Positions 34,602-42,400 of a DNA stretch of 52,132 nucleotides are shown here, piece after piece (the stretch's first letter is position 1; each line of letters starts with the position of its first letter). Below the pieces are notes generated by a model that saw only the letters and a list, made by a program, of their open reading frames with translations, searched no databases and was not told the DNA's origin. The stretch is from an uncultured Alphaproteobacteria bacterium (GTDB lineage Bacteria; Pseudomonadota; Alphaproteobacteria; RF32; CAG-239): the NCBI GenBank assembly GCA_947588275.1, contig CANPYJ010000007.1:1-52132 (forward strand), given 5' to 3'. The translations under genes were made by a program, and so were the position numbers.

Positions 34602-36029
34602 CTATCCGACCACAAACCACAAAGGTTTAACAAACGACATCAGCAAAATAAAGGCCACAAACAGCATAAACCCGAACATCGAGCGCGAAATGTCGTCGCT
34701 TTTTCCCAAACGGCAGGTATTGTTGTCAGCCTTGAGACGAAATAACTCTTGCAGCAACGTCATGCCGGCAATCACCAGCGTGCAGACCAAAAGCGCACCG
34801 ATTTTAACATTGGTTCCCAACAGGCGGGCCAAAATCAAAAAGTTGTTAACAAACACCGCCGAAACCGGAAACCCGACCGCGGCAATAATCATGAACGAAT
34901 ATACCGCCGACAGCCGCCGCGCCCGACATAAGAACCCGCGTGCGCTGGTGTCGGCTTCCAGCTCGCGCTGCTTGATATAGGCCGACAAAACTTCCAGCGC
35001 CGAAATAATAATCATAAACCCAAATAACGCATAGCCGATGTTGTAGACAATCAAATCATCTCCGGTAAAAATGCCAAGCAAATACATGATGTTATAGACA
35101 GTCGCATAGGCAAAAATTTTGTATTGAGTCTCGCGGTTGATAAAACCGATCAGAGCAATGAACAACATTGTGATCACGCCGACAATATTGATGATGCCGA
35201 TGTAAAAACTGCCCATATCCCAAAATCCGTCCGGCAAAAAGCGCGTAAATCCATATAACGCCGTCAACGGCATAAAAGACATAATGATAAACGCCAGCGG
35301 ATTGCGGATGGCCGAATTAATGGACGAAATCCAATAATGAAACGGCCAAATCGGTATCCGCGAAATAAATGACAGTCCGACCGCCGTCCATATATACACG
35401 CCGCTGCGGCCGGCAAATGCGGTTCGGCGCACTTCTTCCAACGAAATACTGCCAAATTGATAATAAATCAGCATGGTTGCGACAAACAACAGCAAAGCGC
35501 CGATAAAATTATAGAGAAAAAAGCGCTGCAGCATGCCTTGTCTCTTTACGCCGCCGAACATTCCCAATATCATAAACAGCGGCAGCAGCATCGCCTCAAA
35601 AAAGATATAAAACGAAAAAATGTCGGCCGCTACAAAAAGTCCGGTGCTCATGCTTAAAAAAAGCAGTGCAAACACCATCAGCGGCATTTGCCGCTCGGTA
35701 TTGGCTCGAACACCGACAAGGCCGATTAAGATGGCCAAATGCAAGGCCAAAATCAGCAATAACGAAAACGTATCCACGCCGAACACCAAATTAATGTCCG
35801 GCGTAGACAACCAGTCAAATTTCTGCAGCAATTGCAAGTTGCGGTCCTTCTCATTGAGCACCATAAATACGCGCCACAGCAAGATGACGTTTGAAATGAC
35901 CGTAAATATGCAGACGTTGAACGCGTTGCGTCCCCTGACAACGCCGGTGTCGCGCGCAGTCAGCACAAACAGCGCGCCAAACAACGGCAGCGCCACAATC
36001 AACGGCAGCAAGAACACCGGACTAACCAT
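34602..36029 (-). CDS. Diverged NADH-quinone oxidoreductase subunit M-like protein
   Basis: Start taken at the ATG at 36029 (MVSPVFLLPLIVALPLFGAL) with GGAGG eight bases upstream, overlapping the preceding gene by eight bases. The 475-residue protein keeps the NuoM TM5 glutamate (FFEAMLLPLFMILG), but the TM7-8 region reads SRIPIWPFHYWISSINSAIRN instead of the usual K-VPMWPLHTWLPDAH-EAPT, so the key Lys is Arg and the Asp/His/Glu set is gone. The remaining helices and length match NuoM. Best retained of the three complex I-like genes here. Confidence 0.85.
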   Translation of the reverse strand: MVSPVFLLPLIVALPLFGALFVLTARDTGVVRGRNAFNVCIFTVISNVILLWRVFMVLNEKDRNLQLLQKFDWLSTPDINLVFGVDTFSLLLILALHLAILIGLVGVRANTERQMPLMVFALLFLSMSTGLFVAADIFSFYIFFEAMLLPLFMILGMFGGVKRQGMLQRFFLYNFIGALLLFVATMLIYYQFGSISLEEVRRTAFAGRSGVYIWTAVGLSFISRIPIWPFHYWISSINSAIRNPLAFIIMSFMPLTALYGFTRFLPDGFWDMGSFYIGIINIVGVITMLFIALIGFINRETQYKIFAYATVYNIMYLLGIFTGDDLIVYNIGYALFGFMIIISALEVLSAYIKQRELEADTSARGFLCRARRLSAVYSFMIIAAVGFPVSAVFVNNFLILARLLGTNVKIGALLVCTLVIAGMTLLQELFRLKADNNTCRLGKSDDISRSMFGFMLFVAFILLMSFVKPLWFVVG

Positions 36030-37308
36030 ATACAAAGCCTCCGATATTGTATATCAGCATGCCCAACGCAACCGCCGCCAGCAGCCCAAACGCCGGCCAA
36101 GAGGCCGACTGTATTTTTTGCAAACCGCTGACAACCAGCCGCACCAACGTACTCATGGTACCCAGCAGACTGCGCTCAATAACCACAAAATCAACCGCCA
36201 GCCATAAAACTCGCCCGACAAAGCGCAAAGGCTCGACAAACAGCGTTTCGTATATGGCTGACATATTGTCGCGCGGTTCAACGGCCGTCGGTTCGGCAAT
36301 ACCCGAACAACGGCGCATCCACAATGCCCATGCGACAGCTTCCAAAAAGACGGCAGACGGCAACCATTTGACCACTTGTTCGTAAATTGCGTCCGGATAC
36401 AGAGCCAGCCACAACAGAGCCACGGCGAACGCCATCGCCGCCAGATACAGAAGTTTGGCCTGAAATTGGCAATGCCGAACAAGCCCGACAGCCGCCCATC
36501 CTATTGCCAATACGGCCAAAACGCGCAAAATCGGCAGCGAGTATGCCGACGCTTCGCACACGACATGCAATTTGTTGTACAACACCAGCCCCGACAACGG
36601 CGCGGCAAGCCAAGCGCCGGTCAGCAGGCGATTTATACTCAAATTCCGCAATGCCATAAACTGATTTTGAAACAAAAACATTCCGCATTTGGACAAGACG
36701 CCGAACAGAATCAGCAGCGCCGTCAAATCCTTGTGCCAGCCGCGGCGGGCAAATTCCGGCAAATCGGCAAGCGCAATGCTGCCGGTCTTGGCATAAACTA
36801 CGGCCAGTGCCGCAAATATGGCCATCTCGGAAGCAAAAGCATAAAATATAAACTTGTTTTTGGCGTCCGTGTTGTTAATCAGGGCAAAACCGAATATCGA
36901 ATAACAGCAGGATGCCGTCATCAATTGCATAAAATCTTGCGCCGAAGCCAAAAAGATAAACGCGCATCCCAGCAACAACACTATATTGTCGGCGGCAAGC
37001 GCGTATTCTTCGCGCGGATTCAGCAAATTAAGGAGCATCAGAACTAGCATTGCCGCCAGCACATATTGCGTGGCTTTTACAATCTCGGGATCGGAAGTAA
37101 TGTAAAAAAACGCGCGCAAAGACTGAAAAGACAGCCACTCATATTCGGCATCGGCGGACAACACAGCCCCGGAGCCGGTCGAAAATGCCACGGCAGCCGC
37201 CAGCGTCAACAGCAAAACCAAAAACGCCCAGGCACGGCGCCGACGGTGACCAACCGGCAGAAACAGCGCCCCAATGGCTAAAAACTCGGCAAACAGCTGA
37301 AGCAGCAT
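36022..37308 (-). CDS. Shortened, diverged NADH-quinone oxidoreductase subunit L-like protein
   Basis: At 428 residues it is about 200 shorter than typical NuoL. The C-terminus still looks like NuoL (YETLFVEPLRFVGRVLWLAVD then QKIQSASWPAFGLL, the last helix after the lateral-helix region). The middle retains one Lys in GVLSKCGMFLF. The TM5 WEGVG motif with its Glu is replaced by LMTASCCYSIFG, and the [21 protein letters not shown] region is gone. Synteny (L-M-N-birA-RNase J) supports nuoL descent. A ribosome site (AAGGGAA) precedes the ATG. No nuoA-K genes are upstream. Confidence 0.75.
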   Translation of the reverse strand: MLLQLFAEFLAIGALFLPVGHRRRRAWAFLVLLLTLAAAVAFSTGSGAVLSADAEYEWLSFQSLRAFFYITSDPEIVKATQYVLAAMLVLMLLNLLNPREEYALAADNIVLLLGCAFIFLASAQDFMQLMTASCCYSIFGFALINNTDAKNKFIFYAFASEMAIFAALAVVYAKTGSIALADLPEFARRGWHKDLTALLILFGVLSKCGMFLFQNQFMALRNLSINRLLTGAWLAAPLSGLVLYNKLHVVCEASAYSLPILRVLAVLAIGWAAVGLVRHCQFQAKLLYLAAMAFAVALLWLALYPDAIYEQVVKWLPSAVFLEAVAWALWMRRCSGIAEPTAVEPRDNMSAIYETLFVEPLRFVGRVLWLAVDFVVIERSLLGTMSTLVRLVVSGLQKIQSASWPAFGLLAAVALGMLIYNIGGFVYG

Positions 37309-37344
37309 ATTATATTATTCCCTTTTGATTTAGTGCCAATATAA

Positions 37345-37373
37345 CAAAAAATAAGGGCTTTTAAAGCCCTTAT
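37345..37373 (-). terminator. Intrinsic terminator between the small hypothetical gene and the nuoL-like gene
   Basis: Arms ATAAGGGCTTT and AAAGCCCTTAT around a single base (37351-37373), followed on the minus strand by a T run. It ends the transcript of the gene at 37402 and separates it from the nuo-like operon. Confidence 0.85.
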
Positions 37374-37401
37374 CGGTAATCTCCGCGGAAATGTGCATAA
37401 C

Positions 37402-37725
37402 CTATTTCAAGACCATTTTGAGGTCGCGGATAATGCGCACCGGCGCCACATATTCACGGGCGACTTCATCACCGTCAATCTCGGCCACCAAGATTTCGTC
37501 GGCCGATTTAAGCGGATGACGGGCATCAACATTGATGCCGCCCAAAAAGACCGAGCTTTCGCGACTGCGATACAACAATGCAGTCTCGCCGCCGTCGTAC
37601 ACGAAGCGCGGATTTTCGGGGCCGCCGCGACGTTGCTTGATCATAATCAAAATTTCGCCTGCGGCGTTTTGCAAGATTTCGTATTTGCCTTCGGTGTTCT
37701 CGCCGGCGTTTGTCTCTTTAGTCAT
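37402..37725 (-). CDS. Small hypothetical protein
   Basis: Start taken at one of two adjacent ATGs (37725 or 37728) behind GAGGG; the longer open frame reaches into AT-rich promoter-like DNA. The 107-residue protein (MTKETNAGENTEGKYEIL) is soluble and predicted beta-rich, with AAGEILIMIKQRRGGPENP and EILVAEIDGDEVAREYV. I do not recognise a family. It has its own terminator and is divergent from tRNA-Lys. Confidence 0.75.
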   Translation of the reverse strand: MTKETNAGENTEGKYEILQNAAGEILIMIKQRRGGPENPRFVYDGGETALLYRSRESSVFLGGINVDARHPLKSADEILVAEIDGDEVAREYVAPVRIIRDLKMVLK

Positions 37726-37831
37726 CATACCCTCGTCTGCATAAATTAGCCAATTTTGGTTTGATGTTAACATGTAATTCTTAACAAATATACTACAAAT
37801 TTATTTTTTTTTACTTTTTTTATTTTTTTAG

Positions 37832-37860
37832 TTGACTTCAATTTTAATATCTTCTATACA
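37832..37860 (+). promoter_or_regulatory. tRNA-Lys promoter
   Basis: TTGACT at 37832-37837 and TATACA at 37855-37860 with a 17-base spacer; the tRNA begins 19 bases after the -10. Confidence 0.75.
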
Positions 37861-37878
37861 TAGCCTCGATTTATTTAT

Positions 37879-37954
37879 GGGTGCGTAGCTCAGCTGGTAG
37901 AGCATTTGACTTTTAATCAAAGGGTCTCGGGTTCGAATCCCGACGCGCTCACCA
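37879..37954 (+). tRNA. tRNA-Lys (anticodon TTT)
   Basis: A 76-base tRNA with encoded CCA. The acceptor stem GGGTGCG pairs with CGCGCTC (two G-U pairs). The anticodon stem TTTGA/TCAAA encloses loop CTTTTAA with anticodon TTT, and the T arm TCGGG-TTCGAAT-CCCGA is perfect. The last seven bases are mirrored in the downstream terminator hairpin. Confidence 0.97.
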
Positions 37955-37996
37955 ACAAAAAAGAGGGTGTTTTATACCCTCTTTTTTGTTGGTGAG
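37948..37996 (+). terminator. tRNA-Lys terminator: 21-base-arm inverted repeat that includes the tRNA 3' end
   Basis: Perfect arms 37948-37968 and 37976-37996 around a seven-base loop. The core GAGGGT/ACCCTC is followed by T residues (37982-37987). The outer part of the left arm is the tRNA's own CTCACCA, so the right arm carries TGGTGAG. Confidence 0.85.
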
Positions 37997-38060
37997 GTGC
38001 AGATGGAGACAAAAACGAAAATAATTTGTCGTTGATGAAAATTTGCTTGCAATTTCGGGC

Positions 38061-38090
38061 TTGACGTGTTAGTTATCTGACCAGTAACAA
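38061..38090 (+). promoter_or_regulatory. Weak candidate promoter for the 291-residue hypothetical gene
   Basis: TTGACG at 38061-38066 and TAACAA at 38085-38090 with an 18-base spacer. A short dyad (TTA-t-CTG-ac-CAG-TAA, 38073-38087) sits inside it and could be an operator. Confidence 0.3.
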
Positions 38091-38126
38091 TATTATTAAT
38101 TCACTATCTTTTAAAAACTTATCTTT

Positions 38127-39002
38127 ATGAACAAATTAGTTATGGACGCACACTTAAACGTTTATTCGTTTGACGGCGTCAAAATGAAGTCCTTGGGCAA
38201 ACCGGAAAAATTTGTCAATGAATGGAAAAATCAAGTTTTTCGCATTGGACAAGACCTTTATCAAAAAGACGGTGACAGCTATCGGCTTTTGTGCGGCGAT
38301 TCACATCACCATGCCATGCTTTACCGCATTGATATGCCCGTTCCGTACATTCAGAATCAGTTTAGGCTGACTGACAACGGATTGCTTTACTATTCGGCAA
38401 TGAACGGCATTCAGCTTTTGGACAAAGCTTTTGAGGCGCCGTTTGAATCGCAGCCGTTAACCGCTGATTTGGCCTTTGTAATCGAGGAAAGCGCCGGTAA
38501 CTATACAGTTTATCTGCGCGACGCCGACGGTTCGATTAAACCATCGCCATGGGCAGCAGTTGGTCTTGGACACAGCGGGACCAACGTTTTTTGGTGGAAC
38601 GGCCGCGCTTGGTCTTGGCAAAATGACTCCTCGTTTAGACAAGTAACATGTCAGCTGGTCTTTCAGAACGACGCCTACCTTATTTTTAACGCAGGAGCGG
38701 CGGCGTTTTTGGTAACCGCTCAAGGATTGGAAGCCGACAAGATTTATCAGAAATGCGAAATCATCCAAACACCGCAAGCTGCTCTGATGAAATTCTGCGG
38801 AAGAAACGGAGATGAGTTATGGCATCTTAAACCGGATAAACCGCAGTACTTTCTCTCGGGAAGTTTTGAAGTCAACGAAGACGGAACTGTTTATTATAGT
38901 TATGTCTGTGACTGGTATCATGACCAACCGGACATTCAGGTTTGTGAGGTCTTCAAGTTTCAAGACGGAGAATTTCGCTGTATCAAACATACGGAAGCCT
39001 AG
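38127..39002 (+). CDS. Hypothetical protein, 291 residues, beta-rich
   Basis: I do not recognise this protein. It has no signal peptide or membrane span and is rich in Trp, Tyr and Phe. Repeated strand-turn patterns (SFDGVKMKSLGKPEKF, YRLLCGDSHHHAMLYRI, NGLLYYSAMNGIQLLDK, DELWHLKPDKPQYFLSG, DGTVYYSYVCDWYHDQ) suggest a small beta-propeller-like or other all-beta fold. There is no clear ribosome site before the ATG; Met6 is an alternative start. It stands alone between tRNA-Lys and a terminator and may be a lineage-specific accessory gene. Confidence 0.75.
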   Translation: MNKLVMDAHLNVYSFDGVKMKSLGKPEKFVNEWKNQVFRIGQDLYQKDGDSYRLLCGDSHHHAMLYRIDMPVPYIQNQFRLTDNGLLYYSAMNGIQLLDKAFEAPFESQPLTADLAFVIEESAGNYTVYLRDADGSIKPSPWAAVGLGHSGTNVFWWNGRAWSWQNDSSFRQVTCQLVFQNDAYLIFNAGAAAFLVTAQGLEADKIYQKCEIIQTPQAALMKFCGRNGDELWHLKPDKPQYFLSGSFEVNEDGTVYYSYVCDWYHDQPDIQVCEVFKFQDGEFRCIKHTEA

Positions 39003-39008
39003 CATTTT

Positions 39009-39048
39009 CAGCCCCACCCGCAATTTGTGCCGGCGGGGCTGTTTTTTT
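39009..39048 (+). terminator. Intrinsic terminator after the 291-residue gene
   Basis: CAGCCCC (39009-39015) pairs with GGGGCTG (39035-39041) across an imperfect GC-rich stem, followed by seven T residues. Confidence 0.8.
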
Positions 39049-39874
39049 ATATTCCGGCAGCGATCGCTGCACCCAAAGCCTGTTGGTTTTGCGGTGAGGC
39101 AAAATTATGGCCACTGGACGGAATTATGCTCATCTGCTTGGGCGTCCTGATAGCCTTATACAAGGCCTCAATATCGGCCGGCGGCACCAGTTTATCTTCT
39201 TGCGCCCCAATCAGGACAACTGCGGCGCTGATATCGGCGGCTCCGACCACGGCATCATAAGATTTGGCGCTTTCCAACGTCTGCCATGCAATTTGCGCGG
39301 TCTGACCGGTTTTGGGGTCTTGATACAGATAGATTTTTTGTTGCTCCCATTGACGACAGAAATCAGGCATATTTTGCATGCAGGCGTTTTTCCACCTTTG
39401 GCCGCTGACCACCGGCGCAATGACGACAATCAAATTCGTTTCGGCAGGATTTTGCCAGGCATGTTGCAGCACGGCAGCACCGCCAAGCGAATGCCCAACC
39501 AAGACCAGATGCTTTTGTCCCAGCCCCTGCCGGTGCGCCCAATCGGTTACCAGTCGCAAATCTTCTGCAAAGCTTGCCAAAGTGGCATTTTCGACATCTA
39601 CGCCACTTTTGCCGAGCGAATGGCGGCCGTCAAACGTGACTACGACATAGCCGGCGTTCAAAAATGTCTGTTTTGCCACCTCGACCACCGGATGCAAACG
39701 ATTGACTGCCAGCCCGTGCTGAATAATCGCCAGTTTTTGCGCGGCGGCGTTTTGCAGTCCCGACACCTCGACGAGGATATCGTGTTCCGGCGCCGAAACC
39801 GTATATTCGCCGTTGCGAAGCGGCTGACATGCGGCGACCAGCAGAACCAAGCTCAAAACCCAAATTTTGTTCAT
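39047..39874 (-). CDS. Lipoprotein alpha/beta hydrolase
   Basis: The start is the ATG at 39874 (MNKIWVLSLVLLVAACQPL) with GGGAG six bases upstream. The 275-residue product has a lipobox VAAC, so it is probably anchored in the outer or inner membrane. The hydrolase fold has IIQHG (oxyanion side), VGHSLGGAAVL with the nucleophile Ser, an acid in GAQEDKLVPP and His in PSSGHNF. It resembles peptidase-S9/dienelactone-type esterases. Substrate unknown. It is convergent with the 291-residue gene. Confidence 0.85.
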   Translation of the reverse strand: MNKIWVLSLVLLVAACQPLRNGEYTVSAPEHDILVEVSGLQNAAAQKLAIIQHGLAVNRLHPVVEVAKQTFLNAGYVVVTFDGRHSLGKSGVDVENATLASFAEDLRLVTDWAHRQGLGQKHLVLVGHSLGGAAVLQHAWQNPAETNLIVVIAPVVSGQRWKNACMQNMPDFCRQWEQQKIYLYQDPKTGQTAQIAWQTLESAKSYDAVVGAADISAAVVLIGAQEDKLVPPADIEALYKAIRTPKQMSIIPSSGHNFASPQNQQALGAAIAAGI

Positions 39875-40030
39875 GTGCATCTCCCTGATAATCTCTGTCC
39901 ATATTTTCAGTCACAATCTTCTTTTTGGCAAGCAAAAAAATGCCGTTTTTTTGAAAAACCATATCAATTCAAAGGGTGAAACATTTTCGCTCCCCTTGGT
40001 CGATTATTGTGGAGATTGCTGCTTGTTATT

Positions 40031-40060
40031 CAAAAGCTCCGATTTGCATCGGAGCTTTTG
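40031..40060. terminator. Hairpin downstream of the cysteine-rich protein gene
   Basis: Perfect 13-base arms (CAAAAGCTCCGAT and complement) around TTGC. The T run is short and lies inside the stem, but the position 28 bases beyond the stop of the minus-strand gene suits a terminator. The core AGCTCCG resembles the terminator at 23751-23788. Confidence 0.6.
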
Positions 40061-40087
40061 GAGAGATTACGGTTTGGGTGGCCACGG

Positions 40088-40939
40088 TCATTCAGTATTC
40101 GATATTTTCCTGATGCCGTCAATAAGACAGTCGTCAATAGTACCATGTCCGGCGCAGGAGACACCGTAAATGCTGCCCCAACCAGCATCCTCGCCGGTGT
40201 ACAAATGACTGTCAGCCCTCACATTCACAATACAATTAAATTGTCCCGAACAGCCGTTGCGCCAATAGGCAAATGGATTTGTCCACTGTGCTGTTTGGGA
40301 CCACGGCAAAGGCGAAAGAGATTTTGATATACATACCCGCTCACTATTAACAAAGTATCCCATAGAAATCCACCCTGTTAACAGTGTTCCCTCTATCTCA
40401 TCGGAAGTACAGCTGCTACCATCGCTAACACACGGTTCTCGTTCCCAGTTAACCGCATCATTATTTATCTTGTAACCCGGACAACACACCGGTTCACATT
40501 TCATACATCCCGTCGAATCTGGATTATCATAATCCACATAATATGAGACCATATGAAGGGTATTGTTCGGATTGGCGCATACCGCCGTCGCCTCCGCTGA
40601 GCCTGAGCTACTGACGACATCCGCCATTGTAGAATACCATCGACACCCCGTCAGATCGGTTCTTGTGTATCCAGGCCGGCATGGACGCTCTTGTCCGGCA
40701 ACCACATATTTTACCTCGCATTCTTTACCGGCGGGGCAGGAATCCAGCCATTCGTCTTGATAATGGGTGCAGGCTTTCTTTGAGGTGTCAAATGGACACA
40801 ACAGATAATCATCGCAGTTGGCCGGCAATGAGGAACTGTAACCCAGTTGCTCACAGCTCAAATTGGTACACGCGGCCCAAACCGGCGCCGCAAACACTGT
40901 TCCGATACCCAACGCCGCCGCAAATGATAGCTTTTTCAT
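40088..40939 (-). CDS. Secreted cysteine-rich protein, first paralogue
   Basis: The 283-residue protein has a signal peptide (1-22, ending APVWA) and 21 cysteines in the mature part. An N-terminal module (CTNLSCEQLGYSSSLP, then CDDYLLCPFDTSKKAC) is followed by DSCPAGKECEVKYVVAG and CRPGYTRTDLTGC, then CMKCEPVCCPGYKINN. The last third (DAGWGSIYGVSCAG) is less repetitive. The DSCPAGK-x-C...GY module recurs in the partial protein at 51349. Pairs of cysteines suggest disulfides in the periplasm or outside. Function unknown; similar Cys-rich secreted families are, from memory, frequent in uncultured gut alphaproteobacteria. Confidence 0.85.
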   Translation of the reverse strand: MKKLSFAAALGIGTVFAAPVWAACTNLSCEQLGYSSSLPANCDDYLLCPFDTSKKACTHYQDEWLDSCPAGKECEVKYVVAGQERPCRPGYTRTDLTGCRWYSTMADVVSSSGSAEATAVCANPNNTLHMVSYYVDYDNPDSTGCMKCEPVCCPGYKINNDAVNWEREPCVSDGSSCTSDEIEGTLLTGWISMGYFVNSERVCISKSLSPLPWSQTAQWTNPFAYWRNGCSGQFNCIVNVRADSHLYTGEDAGWGSIYGVSCAGHGTIDDCLIDGIRKISNTE

Positions 40940-41025
40940 AACCTGCCTCCATAAAAGACTTTTCTTTTATTTTAGCAGGACAATAAAAGCGTGTCAATGC
41001 CTTATTTTGTGCGACGGACAAAAAA

Positions 41026-41345
41026 TGGATTGCTTCGGACGCAAGCGTCCTCGCAATAACATTTCCTATCCTGCGTCATTGCGAGCCCTTTTTTGTCATT
41101 GCGAGCGAAGCGAAGCAATCCATCTTAAGAAATCAAGCAACAAAGACAAAGTTCGGAGTTGCCGACTGAATAAAACTGGATTGCTTCGGATGCAAGCATC
41201 CTCGCAATGACATTTCCTATCCTGCGTCATTGTGAGCGAAGCGAAGCAATCCATCTTCAGAAATCAGGTAACAAAGACAAAGTTCGGAGTTGCCGACTGA
41301 ATAAAAATGGATTGCTTCGGACGCAAGCGTCCTCGCAATGACATA
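41026..41345. repeat. Tandem REP-like repeat, two full copies and a third partial
   Basis: Copies start at 41026, 41177 and 41308 (periods 151 and 131). Each starts TGGATTGCTTCGGA and carries GCAAGC...CTCGCAAT, a CATTG-GAG...CGAAGCAATCCATCTT inverted half, and a shared tail (GTTCGGAGTTGCCGACTGAA). The first copy has an extra 20-base internal duplication of the CATTGCGAG word. Half-sites ATTGCTTCG and CGAAGCAAT form hairpins. The pattern is that of widespread REP-type palindromic repeats. It fills the 556-base gap between the methyltransferase and the cysteine-rich gene. Confidence 0.85.
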
Positions 41346-41377
41346 GGGGGATAGATTGCTTCGTTCCTCGCAATGAT

Positions 41378-41473
41378 ATAGAGTTGAGTGATTGTTTCGA
41401 AAATCTGCGATTTTCTTGCAATGACATAGAGTTGAGTAATTGCTTCGAAAATCTGCAATTTTCTCGCAATGAC
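41378..41473. repeat. Two 48-base degenerate copies of the same repeat type
   Basis: Units beginning at 41378 and 41426 share ATAGAGTTGAGT, ATTG-TTCGAAAATCTGC and ATTTTCT-GCAATGAC with about five differences. Each holds a GAAAAT/ATTTTC hairpin. They continue directly from the longer tandem array and end beside the methyltransferase stop. Confidence 0.75.
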
Positions 41474-41495
41474 AATTGCCGAAACATGCGCAGAT

Positions 41496-42275
41496 TTACA
41501 GCATCGGACGTGAATTAAGAGCGTCTTTGAGTCTTTTTTCGGCAATCTCGACATATTCGGGACAATTGTCTATGCCGATAAAACGACGACCAAGCCTGAG
41601 CGCGGCAACACCGGTTGTGCCGCTGCCCATAAACGGATCAAGCACCAACGCATCGGGCGGCGTGGAAGCCTGAATAATCCGCTCCAGCAAAGCCAGCGGC
41701 TTTTGCGTCGGATGCCGACCAAACTTCTTTTCATCGGGCGGAGTGGCAAAAATCGACCATACGCTGCGCATCTGACAATGTGGTTTTTTAATCATGTCTT
41801 TGGGAAAATCGCCTTCTTTCATCGCCGCATAGTCAAAATAATGCTTGGCTTTTCGGCTTTTGCGCGCCCAAATCAGGCTCTCGTGGCTGGCGGTGAAATA
41901 CTTGCACGATAAATTCGGACTGGCGTTCGGCTTGAACCAAATAATGTCGTTCAAAATATGATATTTGAGCCGCATCATGGCAAAACCGCACGGATAAAGG
42001 CTGTGATACGTGCCGGAAACCCAAATTGTGGCATTGGGCTTGAGCAGACGACGACATTCGGCCAGCCATTTTTGATGAAATTCAAAATTGGCCTCTATCC
42101 CGCCGTCATTGTCCCACTGCCCCTTGTCTATTGAGACCAGACGGCCGTTTTGACAGCTGGTTCCTACTTTGGAAATCAGATAAGGCGGATCGACAAATAT
42201 CATGTCAAAAGTCTCGTCAGCAAAACTTTTGAGCACTTTGAAACTGTCATCGCAATAAAGTTGATAGGGTTTCAT
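41496..42275 (-). CDS. Orphan DNA methyltransferase (beta-class, DpnA/M2.DpnII-like)
   Basis: The 259-residue enzyme transfers a methyl group from S-adenosylmethionine to an exocyclic amine. Catalytic DPPY (29-32) precedes the SAM-binding FMGSGT (215-220), the beta-class order of N6-adenine/N4-cytosine enzymes. The segment after DPPY (LISKVGTSCQNGRLVSIDKG) resembles DpnA-type proteins that act around GATC-like sites. Other motifs: HPTQKPLALLERI and RFIGIDNCPEYVEIA. No restriction endonuclease or other modification gene is adjacent, so it is an orphan. It is smaller than CcrM and lacks the CcrM C-terminal domain. Target sequence is not deducible here. Confidence 0.9.
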   Translation of the reverse strand: MKPYQLYCDDSFKVLKSFADETFDMIFVDPPYLISKVGTSCQNGRLVSIDKGQWDNDGGIEANFEFHQKWLAECRRLLKPNATIWVSGTYHSLYPCGFAMMRLKYHILNDIIWFKPNASPNLSCKYFTASHESLIWARKSRKAKHYFDYAAMKEGDFPKDMIKKPHCQMRSVWSIFATPPDEKKFGRHPTQKPLALLERIIQASTPPDALVLDPFMGSGTTGVAALRLGRRFIGIDNCPEYVEIAEKRLKDALNSRPML

Positions 42276-42347
42276 TTTCGTGTCTTTCGCTTTTATTATC
42301 GCTGGATATCACAAAATAGCAACCTTTTCATCGTTTTAATCCCCGAC

Positions 42348-42379
42348 AAAAAAAACTCCGGTTGGGGAAACCGGAGTTT
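42348..42379 (-). terminator. Terminator of the lipoprotein gene at 42401
   Basis: Arms AACTCCGGTT and AACCGGAGTT (42354-42363 and 42369-42378) with a short loop, followed on the minus strand by eight T residues. Confidence 0.9.
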
Positions 42380-42400
42380 GGGGTGTTCTGCAAAGTCAAA

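Noticed and set aside
37879..38127. Integration site (att) at tRNA-Lys
   Set aside because: No integrase and no direct repeat of the tRNA 3' end is seen downstream within the window; only an inverted copy in the terminator.
41026..41480. CRISPR array
   Set aside because: Repeat units are 48-151 bases, adjoin directly, and there are no unique spacers or cas genes.
41257..41554. Short open frames within the repeat cluster
   Set aside because: Their peptides just translate the repeats (recurring SLRENCRFSKQ-type words) and have no start signals.
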